A stretch of 64,000 bases of DNA from Clostridiales bacterium. GTDB taxonomy: Bacteria; Bacillota; Clostridia; Oscillospirales; Acutalibacteraceae. This document shows, piece by piece, positions 15,571 to 24,905 of the stretch. The notes beneath the pieces are model-generated. The model had not been told where the DNA came from. It searched no databases and saw only the letters and a program-made list of their open reading frames with translations. Position 1 is the stretch's first letter. Every line of letters starts with the position of its first letter. The translations under genes and the position numbers were made by a program. The stretch is taken from assembly GCA_024684435.1 (NCBI GenBank), contig JAIKWV010000005.1, positions 62,001-126,000 of the forward strand, in the 5' to 3' direction.

Positions 15571-18500
15571 TCATCTGAAGCTTGCAAACAGCATTTTGAA
15601 CACGTTCAAGACTACTGTGAAAAGTTTCGGTAAAGCAACAGGTACAGTTACTGTCTCTTCCGCAACAGGAGTGGTGGCGTCCTCTAAGATTTCGGCATCC
15701 ACGGAGTTTGTCATGAACCGGCTCTGCCAGCTGAACTTGTAGAAGCTTACCTTAACAGTGTCCTTGGCGATTATATTGCCCTGGGCGTCGTATGCCATCA
15801 GGCTTATATTCGAGCTGCGGCTGAACCAGCCGGTATTTGTGATGTGACCGTTTTCGACCTGAACGTCGGGATTTGAGGAGAACCACTTGTACTCTACAGC
15901 GTCGTTGCAGTTGTAGATGATGAAGTCAAGATCCATGGTCACTGAGGAATAGCTCTTCCACCAGTCGACTTTTTTGCTGAAGCCGCCGTCCACACGGACT
16001 ATCTTGACCGCCGGATCGTCGGCGGAGACAGTCAGCTCGATAGTGCCCGTATTGCCATAGATGTCCGTAGCGGTTATCGTGACGTTGCCTAAAGCGACGC
16101 CCTTTACCAGACCTGATTTGTTTACCGTTGCCACCGAGGGCTTACCGGTGGACCAGGTAACGGCCGCCGTTTTGTTCGAGGGGAACCATACCGCGTTTAG
16201 CTGCAGCGTGCCGCCTAAGCTTACCCTGCTTGTGTCGGCGATTATTTTGACATCCCAGATCTTCTGTGTTCCGCCTGAAATATATTCGGCTGATACGGTG
16301 CAGTCGGCGCGAGGCATTGAAAAGGTGTTGCTTCTTAATTCTGTGTCGCCAAGGAAAAGAACGCATGAATAACCGTTCGGGATCTCCACATCGACCGTTA
16401 CGGTCTCACCCGCTTTGACGTATGTTCTGCCGGATATCGCGCCTTTTTCACCCTGTTCGTAAGTGACCTTGTAAATGGGGGGATTATTACCGTCAGCGAA
16501 AACGGGATAGCTGCGGCCCTGTGACCAGATGCCGGTATTTCCGGAAGTTCCCTGGTTGAGCAGCCATGCGATTTCGCCGGATATTAACTGACTTTCGGTG
16601 ACCGGCGTGATATTTTCAATACCGTTTATTATCAACTGCATTGTGTCCAGATAATACAGGTTATTTGTGCGAATGTTTCCGTCTATCAACTTTGCTGCGA
16701 TGGGATGTATATATGAACCTTCGCAGTTTATTGTGCCGGTGACAAAGCAGTTCGAAATAGTTCCTTTTGCTTTACAAATCAGACCGCCGGCTCCGCTGCT
16801 TGCGCAGTCAAGGTAAATGTCAGCGCCGCAGTTGGTCATTGTGCCGTAAAAATAACCCGCAAGTCCGCCGATGTACCCGGCTCCGGTAACGTTTGCGTTT
16901 ACAAAGCAATGCTGGATAGTACCCAGGCAATGACCGCAGATGGCGCCGCCTTCCGTATTACATCCGATGTAGGAATCCTTTATGGTAAGGTTCTTGACAA
17001 CGCCGTTCTCGCCGATATGGGCGAATAGACCGTTATAATTTATATTTCCGTCTGTATACAGACCGCTTATATAAAAACCGTTTCCGTCAAATACACCGTT
17101 GAATGCATTATCCATGGCAATTGCGGACCATTCGCGGAAGGCTGAAGTATCCGCCGCAAGGCTCATATCCCGGTTGAGTACGTTTTGGTTTATTATGATG
17201 TCATTCTTAAGTCTTGCCTTTATGGAGGTCTGACCCCCATCTACCATCTCAGCAAACCTGTAAAGCTGACCTACGTTGGATATCTCATAATAATTACTTT
17301 CTTCATTAAGTACAGGATCCTGACCCTTGCCGCAGACAGTGCAGAAACCGTACGGGTCAAGGTTGACATGGTTGCTGCTGATCTCGCTTACTGTGTTTTC
17401 GTTGCGTTTAAAGTGACAGATCGAACATTCCTCATGCATTATTCCGGTCTCGACACAGGTGGCGGGAATGTCCTCGACCCATTTCCAGACGTGGTTGCCT
17501 TGCTCGGAACGCTGAGTACACCTTGAACATTCATGCCAATGCTGGAGATCGTCGGTATGCCACTCAGTGTCAAAATCATGCCCCATGGCGGGAACTATAC
17601 TGTCAGTGAACGTATAAGAACATATACTGCAGGTGTGCTGTGTGTAACCGGGTTCCGTATCCGTGGGAGGTACGGTTTCGTCAGTGTACGTACAGTCGGA
17701 TACAACAGAATATGCAGAGGGGATATAAATGTGAGTATGAGTGCCGTCGTTATTTGCAATATATCCGCCTGCAAGAAGCGCGGTAACCGAAATATCGTTG
17801 TCCGGCATGGTCGTGGGGATTTCCGGGATCCAACCTTCAAACGTATATCCGGGTACGTTAGGTATTTCCGGTGCGGGGATCGGATCGCCGACTCTGTAGG
17901 TGCAGGATCTTTCAATATCATCTATAACGAAGGTTATTTTACGGTATTCACCGTAGTTTACGGTCATTTTACCGTCCACTAAGGTCATATCGAATCTCAG
18001 CGTATTTCCGCCCACGGTGATCTCAGAGACACCGTAGTCATTCTCGGGAAGCCACAGCATCAAGCAGCCTTCATCGTTGAGAACAAGATCATCGCCGGAA
18101 TAATATGCGGGAAGGAATCCTTCTGAGAACGTTACCGGCTGACCGGCGTATTCAGCACCCATATTGAAGAGCGTGGGATATACAGGTACACGTGTACTGT
18201 CGGTGTATTCCGCGCTGTATGCCTGGGGAGCGGCCGCAGCGCCTACTGCTACCACATTGCCGCCGGAAATGGCAATATAATTATTAGCGGAATCCACTGC
18301 CGTGCCAAGGTTTCCGTTGCCGATGTCCATCGAGTTGTAGTTAGTGGCGGGGTTGCCCCAAGCCTTTACCATACCGCCGGTTATTTTTATCTTTCCGCTG
18401 TTGCCATTGGCGCCGCCGCCGATGCCTGCGCCGCCGCCGTATCCCGTGGCGGTGACGGTGCCGCCGTTGATAGTAATAGTGCCGCCGTCTTTGCCGTTTG

Positions 18501-21500
18501 CTCCGCCGATACCTGCTCCGCTGTTGCCTGTGGCTGTGACGGTGCCGCCGTTGATGGTAATTATTGCACCGCTTCCTCCTATACCGACGCCGGAGGCGGA
18601 AGCGGCATTGATAGCGCCGCTTTCAATGGTTATCCTGCCGCAGGTGCCGGTTGCCGTCGAACCTAATGCGGCGCCTGATGAAGCTGCTCTTAAGCCGCAT
18701 TTACCTGTTCCGCTTACGGTTATCGCCGCGCTCTGAGCGACAAAAAACGCCGGGTTGCCGGAAGTACAGTAAAGATAATTGGTGTTTTGCAGAACAATTG
18801 ACGTTGCAGATGAGCCGTTTACGGATATGGGAGAAGATGATGATGAGATATCAAGGTTATCCAGAGTTATTCTGCCGGAAAAACTGTTTACTGTAACATA
18901 ATTTGAAGTGGTCTTGCCGTTGAGAATGTATTCTCCGGAATATGACACGTCGGAACCTAAGTAGTTGAAACCGGATTGCGATATGGTTATTTTTGAAACC
19001 GATATCTCCAGTATTACGGGACCTGCATAGATGTCGGAGACGTTTACAGGTTTACCCATGTTGGTGCCGGCATCCGGAGCGTTGGACCACGAGGTAAGAA
19101 GATTTGAATAAGACGAGTTATTGCTGTTGACCCAGTTGTTGAGTATTGTGGTCAGATCGGATGTGCCCCCGTTTTCCTTTGCCGCTGTACAGCTTGTGCC
19201 GCTGCAGGTAAAGGTCTGTACTGTGGGGTTGGGATCAAGAAGAGTGTTGTTTGTTGAGTAGAGATAGAAGCCCTTTGCCGCCGTGCCGTCAAGCCAGTAG
19301 CAGTTCTTGACAACGCCGACAGTTGCGCCTGCCGCGGAGCCTGCGATACCGCCAATGTACGAGCTTGAGCTTGATGAAAGCTTGATATAGCCTGCGTTGT
19401 AGCAGTTATAGGTGTTGGTGCCGCTGCCGCCGGAGGAGTAGACAGTGTAGCTGTTGTCGCCCAATATGCCGCCAACATACTTGGAGGAGCTTCCTGTGCA
19501 GTATATGTTGCCAAGATTTGCGCAGTTTGCTATTGTGCCCGCCTCGGCTTTACCCACGATACCGCCCACGTAGGAGCCGGTACACAGAATACCTCCTGAG
19601 TTTCGGCAGTTGATGATCTTGCCGTTTGTACTGTAACCTATAATACCGCCGGCATAGTTGCCTCTTGCGTTGACGGAAGCGGAGGAGGTACAGCCACGGA
19701 AATAATAGCTTGAAGAAGTGTTGTTGTGGCCTACAAGTCCGCCGACATATTCTTTTGCTGTTACGTTGCCGCCCACAGCATGGCAGTTTGAGATCTGACC
19801 GGCGGACTGTCCGCAGATCAGACCGGCATACTGCGCGGTGCTGTTTATTGTGCAGTTTTCAAAGGTGAGATCCGAAACCTTGGCGGATGTACCAAGCCTG
19901 CCGAAGAAACCTGTATATGATGAGCTCGAGTTTATGGTAAAGTTCTTGATTTTATGATCGTTGCCTAAGAATATTCCGTTAAAGGTAGTTATGGGTGTGT
20001 AGCTTGCTCCGCCAAAATCAATATCCTTTGCCAGCTTTGCGTTGGAGGATGTGTTCAGAGATACCATCTGAGCGAATGTTGATAAGTCTGTAACGTTATA
20101 TATAAGGAAGTATTCTTTGCCGTCTATTGTTTCTGTATTGCTATACATATTGGAAAGGACGGGGGTGCAGTTCTCAGAGATGATGTCGTTCATGAGACGC
20201 CATTCGCTGAGTTCCTGATTGCCGGCGATACCGTTGTTCAAGGCGGTTAAAATATCTGTTGTGCCGTTTATCTCCGTTTCAAGAGTACAGGATGTTTCGT
20301 CAGCTGTGTAGAACGAGATCGAATCAGTGCTGCCATCATCTGTGCCACATATATTTTCGCAGGTGTTTTTGAGTACGAAGCAGTTGGAGACCGATCTCGT
20401 GTTACGGCCGACTATTCCGCCGAAGCTTGACACACCGGATACAGGACCTGAGGAGTGACAGTTGGATGTGCTGCCGCTGTTTTTTCCGACAATACCACCG
20501 ACATATTCCTCACCGGAAACATCGGCAATGCTGAAGCAGTTCATAATGCTGCCGCTGTTCATGCCGGCAATACCGCCGACATAGTAATCTCCCTGCAGAT
20601 CACCCGAAACGACGCAGTTGTATATGCTGCCGTAGCAGTACCCGGCAATAATGCCTGAGTTGTCGACGGAAAGTATTGACGCGTCCACACAGAGATTCTT
20701 GACTGTTCCTGTCAGCGCACCGAAAAGTCCGTTATAGTAATAATCCTGTTTTATTCTGATACCTGTGATCTTTTTGTTGTTGCCGTTAAAGGTTCCTGCA
20801 AAACGGGTGCCGTCCTCAGAGTATCCGATGGGGACCCATTTCAGATCGGAAAGATCGATATTATTATTCAGAGTAACGGTCTTGCCTTCAAATGACGTTC
20901 CCTCGTTTACGAGAGCGGCGAGACCTGCAAGCTCATTGCTTGTTCTTATTGTAAACGAAGAAGCGGAACCGTTTCCGTACCAGCTTGTGTCTGCGTCTTC
21001 AGACCAGTACTCAGACACATACACGGAGGATTCCATGACAGGACAGCCGCTGTTTTCATCAGCACTGACCGCGGCGCGCCATCCTGCCGCATCTGAATAG
21101 GAACCTGAGTTCGCAGATACCCATTTATTGAGAACTTCAAGAAGATCAGTGGAGTTGTATACCGAAGAAAGAAGCGTGCATTCATTACCTTCTATGGTAA
21201 AAACGGTAAATGTTGAAACATTTTGGATCGTGGTAAAGTAATTGAATGAACTGTTCAAAGCATAGCAGTAAGATATCGTACCTTTGGCTTCGCCGCCCAC
21301 AACAGCATTGTAGCCTTTATCGGAGTTGAGCTCAGACGCAGTGTAGCAGTTTGAAATAACTCCGTTTCCTTCATTGGAGCAGGTTATGCCGGCGGCAAAG
21401 TCTGAAAATGTTGTGATCTTACCGGTGCTGTAGCTGTTGATTATCCTGCCGTATATTGAATTGCCGCCGTGCTGAGCGCCTGAGTTTGAACCGGCGATAC

Positions 21501-23991
21501 CGGCAGCGTTTGAATTGTTACAGGTTACGCTGCCCTGATTTCCGCAGTTAATAATGACGCCGTAGTTTTTGCCGACTATTCCGGCGGAGTTTGAGAAAGC
21601 GTTGAGATCGGCATAATTCACGCATCCTTTGACAGTTGCGTAGGCGCCGTTTTCTCCCACGATACCGCCGCATTCGCTGTTGCCGCTGATCGTGCCCCGT
21701 ACCGTGCAGTTCTCGACAATGCCGATAGTGTTGTTATATCCGGCAATACCTCCGATGTAGGAGGTGCCGCCGCAGTCTATCACCAGGTCGACATTGACGT
21801 TTTTGATAGTGCCTTTTGAAAAACCGAACAAGCCGATCTTTGAGTACACTGAAAATATGGATACACCGGAAATAGTGTTGCCTTTACCGTCAAATGTGCC
21901 CTCAAATGCTTTTTCACTGTAGCCGATCGGTACCCACTCATATTCCGACATATCAATGTCGTTGTCCAGGATAACGGTCTTTCCGCTGAAGTTGGTTCCT
22001 GCATTTACGAGTACGGCAAGTCCGGCAAATTCTTCCGCTTTTTCTATCCTGAATTCGCTGGCGTTTGATTTGTACCAGCCTGTTTGAGCGTGGTCGCTCC
22101 ATACGTCCTGGTCATTGAAAACGGGATATCCGCCATTTTCCGTGATCCTGGCCGCGCTTCTCCACCTGCTGAGACCGGTCATAGAGAGGCTTCCGTAAGT
22201 GAGTACTCTCGCCAGATTGCTGTCGCTGTTGATCTGACCGTCAATGACGCATTCGGTTCCTGATTTTGTAAATAAGAAAACATTGGATACTGTTCCTTCA
22301 TTGGCTCCGATGCTTTTATAAACAGGATAATTATCTGCCTCATCAAGATAATAACTGTTTAATAAACTACTGCTCTTTCCGTAATTCTTACCGCATAAAA
22401 GACCGAAGGTATAAGAAGCTGTTATCGTACAAGCAGCATAACAGTTATATACCTCGTTTTTATTCATACCGACGATACCGCCAACATAGTACGAGCCTGT
22501 TACCGATGCCCTGTTGTAGCAGTTGAGTACGGAGCCGGATCCGTTGCAGCCGGCAACACCGCCTACGTTCTCAATGCCGGTTACAGAACCGTATGTACCG
22601 GAGTTCATTACTATCGAATTGCTAGCGAGCGTTCCGGCAATTATGCCCACGTTGTCGTGCTTGGATGTTATGTCCGCGCTAACGGAAAGATTTTTGACAG
22701 TACCGTAAAGCGTGCTGAAAAGACCGGTACTTCCGTACTCGGAAAATGAGGATATGTAAAGCCCCGATATTGAGTGACCGTTACCGTCAAGCGTTCCGAC
22801 GAATTGTTCTTTGCTGTTGCTGTGGGATATGGGTACCCATTCGTTCCCGGAAAGATTTATGTCTTTGGTGAGTGTAATGGTTTTGGTTGAGAAGTGTATT
22901 CCTGTCTCATTTACGAGTGAAGCAAAACCCGCAAACTGTTCGGCGGTGCTTATTTCATAATTTGAAGCGTAGGGATTGCTTGTGTACCAGGATGTGTCGA
23001 TGTGATCCGACCAGTAATCGTTGCTTTCAAAGAAAGGCAGACCGTTGTTTTCATCCGTGCTGGAAGCTCCGCGCCATCTCAGCAGATCGGGATAATTTGA
23101 TTGGTTTTCGTCGATCCATGTGTTGAGGAGCGTTGTCAGCTCATATGTTTCGTAACCGTCTTTGACTGTGCAGAGCGTGCCGTTCTGTGAGAATTCCTTT
23201 AAGTAGTCGGGTTCATTTTGGTTGTATGAGCTTCCCAATGACGCGGAGGTGTCAAGCCAGTACGAGTGACCGAGGGTACCGTTGTTATACCCCACAATAC
23301 CGCACACCACCGTTGTTCCGTTGCCCTCAAGCAGGCAGGCGCTGTAACAGTTCAGTATTTTTGCGTTTGCGTAATTTCTTCCGGTAATTCCGGCAACTCT
23401 GTTGTTGCCTGCGGCGCTGCCGAGACTGCAGCAGTTGATTATACTGCCGTAGTTTGCGCCTGTGATCCCGGATACATTGCTGTTGCCCCTGAGAGAGCAT
23501 TTTGCGGCGCAACTGGAGATGGTGCCGTAATTGATGCCCGCAATACTTCCGATGTAGTTGGAGCTTTCGCAGATGATCGAACCGGCAACAGTCAATTTGG
23601 ACACGGTGCCGTAAAATGTACCGAACAATCCGTTCACCGAATACCCGACGGTCATGGAAAGACCGCTGATAGTATAATTGTTACCGTTGAATGTTCCGCG
23701 GAAGTAATTGTCCGAACTGCCGATCGGTACCCATTCGGCTCCGCCTAAATCAATATTTGCCGTAAGATTCAGGGTCTTTCCTTCGAAGCTTACTCCGCTT
23801 TCATTTACCAGCTCAGCCAAGCCCGCAAGCTGACCGGCGGCAGATATGTTGTACTCGTCCGCGGTTCCGTCTCCGTACCATGAGGTGTCCGCCGAGATAC
23901 CGTCGGCGGCAGCGGAAAATACACCTGCGGGCAGTAACCCCACGGTGATGCATAAGCAAAGTATGATGGATAATAGTTTCTTCGTAGACAT
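15571..23991 (-). CDS. giant secreted GLUG-repeat beta-helix surface protein
   Basis: 2806 residues behind GGAGGTAAC. A signal peptide (1-29, ending near VFSAAADG) is followed by six blocks that each open with a WYG/EFxI, AEELAGLA and VPIG signature and continue with many short YxGGIxGxNxGxIxNC units, i.e. GLUG motifs. Blocks begin near residues 37, 332, 637, 1003, 1288 and 2230. Between blocks 5 and 6 lie a Gly/Ala-rich region of GIGG-type repeats (about 1660-1885), an InlB-type beta-grasp repeat (about 2010-2075, VPGYTFEGW) and four CxxC pairs (about 2090-2225). After block 6 come a second grasp-like segment and a Big_2 Ig-like domain (about 2580-2660). The end is a hydrophobic/amphipathic helix (KLFTVVLNVFKMLFASFR) with no LPxTG motif or S-layer homology domain. 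Likely an adhesin or glycan-binding surface fibre; that role is inferred. Confidence 0.85.
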   Translation of the reverse strand: MSTKKLLSIILCLCITVGLLPAGVFSAAADGISADTSWYGDGTADEYNISAAGQLAGLAELVNESGVSFEGKTLNLTANIDLGGAEWVPIGSSDNYFRGTFNGNNYTISGLSMTVGYSVNGLFGTFYGTVSKLTVAGSIICESSNYIGSIAGINYGTISSCAAKCSLRGNSNVSGITGANYGSIINCCSLGSAAGNNRVAGITGRNYANAKILNCYSACLLEGNGTTVVCGIVGYNNGTLGHSYWLDTSASLGSSYNQNEPDYLKEFSQNGTLCTVKDGYETYELTTLLNTWIDENQSNYPDLLRWRGASSTDENNGLPFFESNDYWSDHIDTSWYTSNPYASNYEISTAEQFAGFASLVNETGIHFSTKTITLTKDINLSGNEWVPISHSNSKEQFVGTLDGNGHSISGLYISSFSEYGSTGLFSTLYGTVKNLSVSADITSKHDNVGIIAGTLASNSIVMNSGTYGSVTGIENVGGVAGCNGSGSVLNCYNRASVTGSYYVGGIVGMNKNEVYNCYAACTITASYTFGLLCGKNYGKSSSLLNSYYLDEADNYPVYKSIGANEGTVSNVFLFTKSGTECVIDGQINSDSNLARVLTYGSLSMTGLSRWRSAARITENGGYPVFNDQDVWSDHAQTGWYKSNASEFRIEKAEEFAGLAVLVNAGTNFSGKTVILDNDIDMSEYEWVPIGYSEKAFEGTFDGKGNTISGVSIFSVYSKIGLFGFSKGTIKNVNVDLVIDCGGTSYIGGIAGYNNTIGIVENCTVRGTISGNSECGGIVGENGAYATVKGCVNYADLNAFSNSAGIVGKNYGVIINCGNQGSVTCNNSNAAGIAGSNSGAQHGGNSIYGRIINSYSTGKITTFSDFAAGITCSNEGNGVISNCYTASELNSDKGYNAVVGGEAKGTISYCYALNSSFNYFTTIQNVSTFTVFTIEGNECTLLSSVYNSTDLLEVLNKWVSANSGSYSDAAGWRAAVSADENSGCPVMESSVYVSEYWSEDADTSWYGNGSASSFTIRTSNELAGLAALVNEGTSFEGKTVTLNNNIDLSDLKWVPIGYSEDGTRFAGTFNGNNKKITGIRIKQDYYYNGLFGALTGTVKNLCVDASILSVDNSGIIAGYCYGSIYNCVVSGDLQGDYYVGGIAGMNSGSIMNCFSIADVSGEEYVGGIVGKNSGSTSNCHSSGPVSGVSSFGGIVGRNTRSVSNCFVLKNTCENICGTDDGSTDSISFYTADETSCTLETEINGTTDILTALNNGIAGNQELSEWRLMNDIISENCTPVLSNMYSNTETIDGKEYFLIYNVTDLSTFAQMVSLNTSSNAKLAKDIDFGGASYTPITTFNGIFLGNDHKIKNFTINSSSSYTGFFGRLGTSAKVSDLTFENCTINSTAQYAGLICGQSAGQISNCHAVGGNVTAKEYVGGLVGHNNTSSSYYFRGCTSSASVNARGNYAGGIIGYSTNGKIINCRNSGGILCTGSYVGGIVGKAEAGTIANCANLGNIYCTGSSSKYVGGILGDNSYTVYSSGGSGTNTYNCYNAGYIKLSSSSSSYIGGIAGSAAGATVGVVKNCYWLDGTAAKGFYLYSTNNTLLDPNPTVQTFTCSGTSCTAAKENGGTSDLTTILNNWVNSNNSSYSNLLTSWSNAPDAGTNMGKPVNVSDIYAGPVILEISVSKITISQSGFNYLGSDVSYSGEYILNGKTTSNYVTVNSFSGRITLDNLDISSSSSPISVNGSSATSIVLQNTNYLYCTSGNPAFFVAQSAAITVSGTGKCGLRAASSGAALGSTATGTCGRITIESGAINAASASGVGIGGSGAIITINGGTVTATGNSGAGIGGANGKDGGTITINGGTVTATGYGGGAGIGGGANGNSGKIKITGGMVKAWGNPATNYNSMDIGNGNLGTAVDSANNYIAISGGNVVAVGAAAAPQAYSAEYTDSTRVPVYPTLFNMGAEYAGQPVTFSEGFLPAYYSGDDLVLNDEGCLMLWLPENDYGVSEITVGGNTLRFDMTLVDGKMTVNYGEYRKITFVIDDIERSCTYRVGDPIPAPEIPNVPGYTFEGWIPEIPTTMPDNDISVTALLAGGYIANNDGTHTHIYIPSAYSVVSDCTYTDETVPPTDTEPGYTQHTCSICSYTFTDSIVPAMGHDFDTEWHTDDLQHWHECSRCTQRSEQGNHVWKWVEDIPATCVETGIMHEECSICHFKRNENTVSEISSNHVNLDPYGFCTVCGKGQDPVLNEESNYYEISNVGQLYRFAEMVDGGQTSIKARLKNDIIINQNVLNRDMSLAADTSAFREWSAIAMDNAFNGVFDGNGFYISGLYTDGNINYNGLFAHIGENGVVKNLTIKDSYIGCNTEGGAICGHCLGTIQHCFVNANVTGAGYIGGLAGYFYGTMTNCGADIYLDCASSGAGGLICKAKGTISNCFVTGTINCEGSYIHPIAAKLIDGNIRTNNLYYLDTMQLIINGIENITPVTESQLISGEIAWLLNQGTSGNTGIWSQGRSYPVFADGNNPPIYKVTYEQGEKGAISGRTYVKAGETVTVDVEIPNGYSCVLFLGDTELRSNTFSMPRADCTVSAEYISGGTQKIWDVKIIADTSRVSLGGTLQLNAVWFPSNKTAAVTWSTGKPSVATVNKSGLVKGVALGNVTITATDIYGNTGTIELTVSADDPAVKIVRVDGGFSKKVDWWKSYSSVTMDLDFIIYNCNDAVEYKWFSSNPDVQVENGHITNTGWFSRSSNISLMAYDAQGNIIAKDTVKVSFYKFSWQSRFMTNSVDAEILEDATTPVAEETVTVPVALPKLFTVVLNVFKMLFASFR
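18420..18590. repeat. 84-bp tandem repeat in the Gly-rich part of the giant gene
   Basis: Near-identical segments starting with GTGGC at 18446 and 18530 are 84 bases apart and encode the 28-residue unit around GGTVTATGxSGAGIGG. In-frame period, so recombination between copies would change length without a frameshift. Confidence 0.6.
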
Positions 23992-24181
23992 AATGTTACC
24001 TCCGTAATAAACGTTGATATTCCTGTAAACCCGAAATATTGGTTATGATACTATACCAACAATATGATATCACATAAAATAAAATAATATCAAGATTTAA
24101 TATAAATAATCCTGCAAAAATTTTTTTGTGAAAAATAAATAAACATATTTAAATAAAATTCTTTTTCAACATAAATAAAAT

Positions 24182-24207
24182 CTCCGGACACAGGTTGTTG
24201 TCCGGAG
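24182..24207 (-). terminator. terminator after the YbaK-family gene
   Basis: Perfect 9-bp stem CTCCGGACA/TGTCCGGAG (24182-24190, 24199-24207); on the minus strand it is followed by ATTTTATTTATG. The stretch 23992-24181 upstream of the giant gene holds no gene and no clear consensus promoter. Confidence 0.85.
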
Positions 24208-24220
24208 TAAAATATTCTGT

Positions 24221-24703
24221 TCAAACAGTCAGCTCAACAAAATCCGCTCCGATAAGCTCCGAAAGGGAGGCGGGGGAGGTCTCAATCTGCAGACCTAAGC
24301 GTCCGCCGCTGAAGATAATGCTTTCAAAGTTTTCAGCTGAGGAATCTATCACAGTTCTGAAAGGCTTTTTCATGCCTATGGGACTGCAGCCGCCTCTTAC
24401 ATATCCGGTGATTTTATTTATATCTTTAACGTGTATCATTTCAACAAACTTTTCACCCACAGCTCCGGCGGCTTTTTTCAGATCAAGTTCCCGGGCGACA
24501 GGTATGACAAAGACGTAATGCTCTCCGGATCTGCCGCAGGTCACAAGAGTTTTGAAAACTTTGTCGGGATCTTGCTTTATCTTTTCAGCAACGCTCACCC
24601 CGTCAATGGCCTCGGCACATTCGTAGGCGTAGGTCTTATATTCGGTTTTTGCGGAATCAAGTATGCGCATGGCGTTGGTTTTCTGTATCTTGTTGTTTGA
24701 CAT
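24221..24703 (-). CDS. ybaK: YbaK/EbsC-family Cys-tRNA(Pro) deacylase
   Basis: 160 residues from the ATG at 24703 (MSNNKIQKTNAMRILD), with GGGGAG 11 bases upstream; the frame continues upstream but without a better site. The family hydrolyses Cys mischarged on tRNA-Pro. Matches include TNAMRILD, the KTLVTCGRSGEHYVFVIPV core, GYVRGGCSPIGMKK and the terminal EL(I)GADF. The lysine and glycines of the substrate pocket are present. Monocistronic with its own promoter and terminator. Confidence 0.93.
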   Translation of the reverse strand: MSNNKIQKTNAMRILDSAKTEYKTYAYECAEAIDGVSVAEKIKQDPDKVFKTLVTCGRSGEHYVFVIPVARELDLKKAAGAVGEKFVEMIHVKDINKITGYVRGGCSPIGMKKPFRTVIDSSAENFESIIFSGGRLGLQIETSPASLSELIGADFVELTV

Positions 24704-24727
24704 ATTTATCACAACTCCCCGGATGTT

Positions 24728-24756
24728 ATTATACACCGCAGGATATATATTGTAAA
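24728..24756 (-). promoter_or_regulatory. promoter for the YbaK-family gene
   Basis: Minus strand TTTACA (24756-24751), 17-base spacer, TGTATAAT (-10 at 24733-24728). Confidence 0.6.
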
Positions 24757-24812
24757 TAAGTCAAAATATCCTCGATTTCGGATGTAAATGTCAATATTTT
24801 TTTCAAAAGCCC

Positions 24813-24841
24813 TTGACAACAGGAAGAAAGTATGCTATTCT
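24813..24841 (+). promoter_or_regulatory. promoter for the sodium:solute symporter gene
   Basis: TTGACA (24813-24818), 17-base spacer, TATTCT (24836-24841). In the leader CGCTTTA (24855-24861) can pair with TAAAGCG (24884-24890), ending directly before the AAGGGAG ribosome binding site. Confidence 0.7.
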
Positions 24842-24905
24842 AACATCACTTTAACGCTTTAAAGCTTTTAAGTTTTCACGCACTAAAGCGAAGGGAGATT
24901 TTTTT

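Noticed and set aside
18344-18736. Pro/Ala-rich plus-strand frame in the giant gene region
   Set aside because: It is the reverse reading of the Gly-rich GIGG repeats of the surface protein.
15571-23991. Repeated short units considered as a CRISPR array
   Set aside because: The repeats are in-frame protein repeats with variable DNA sequence and spacing; there are no identical direct repeats with unique spacers and no cas genes.
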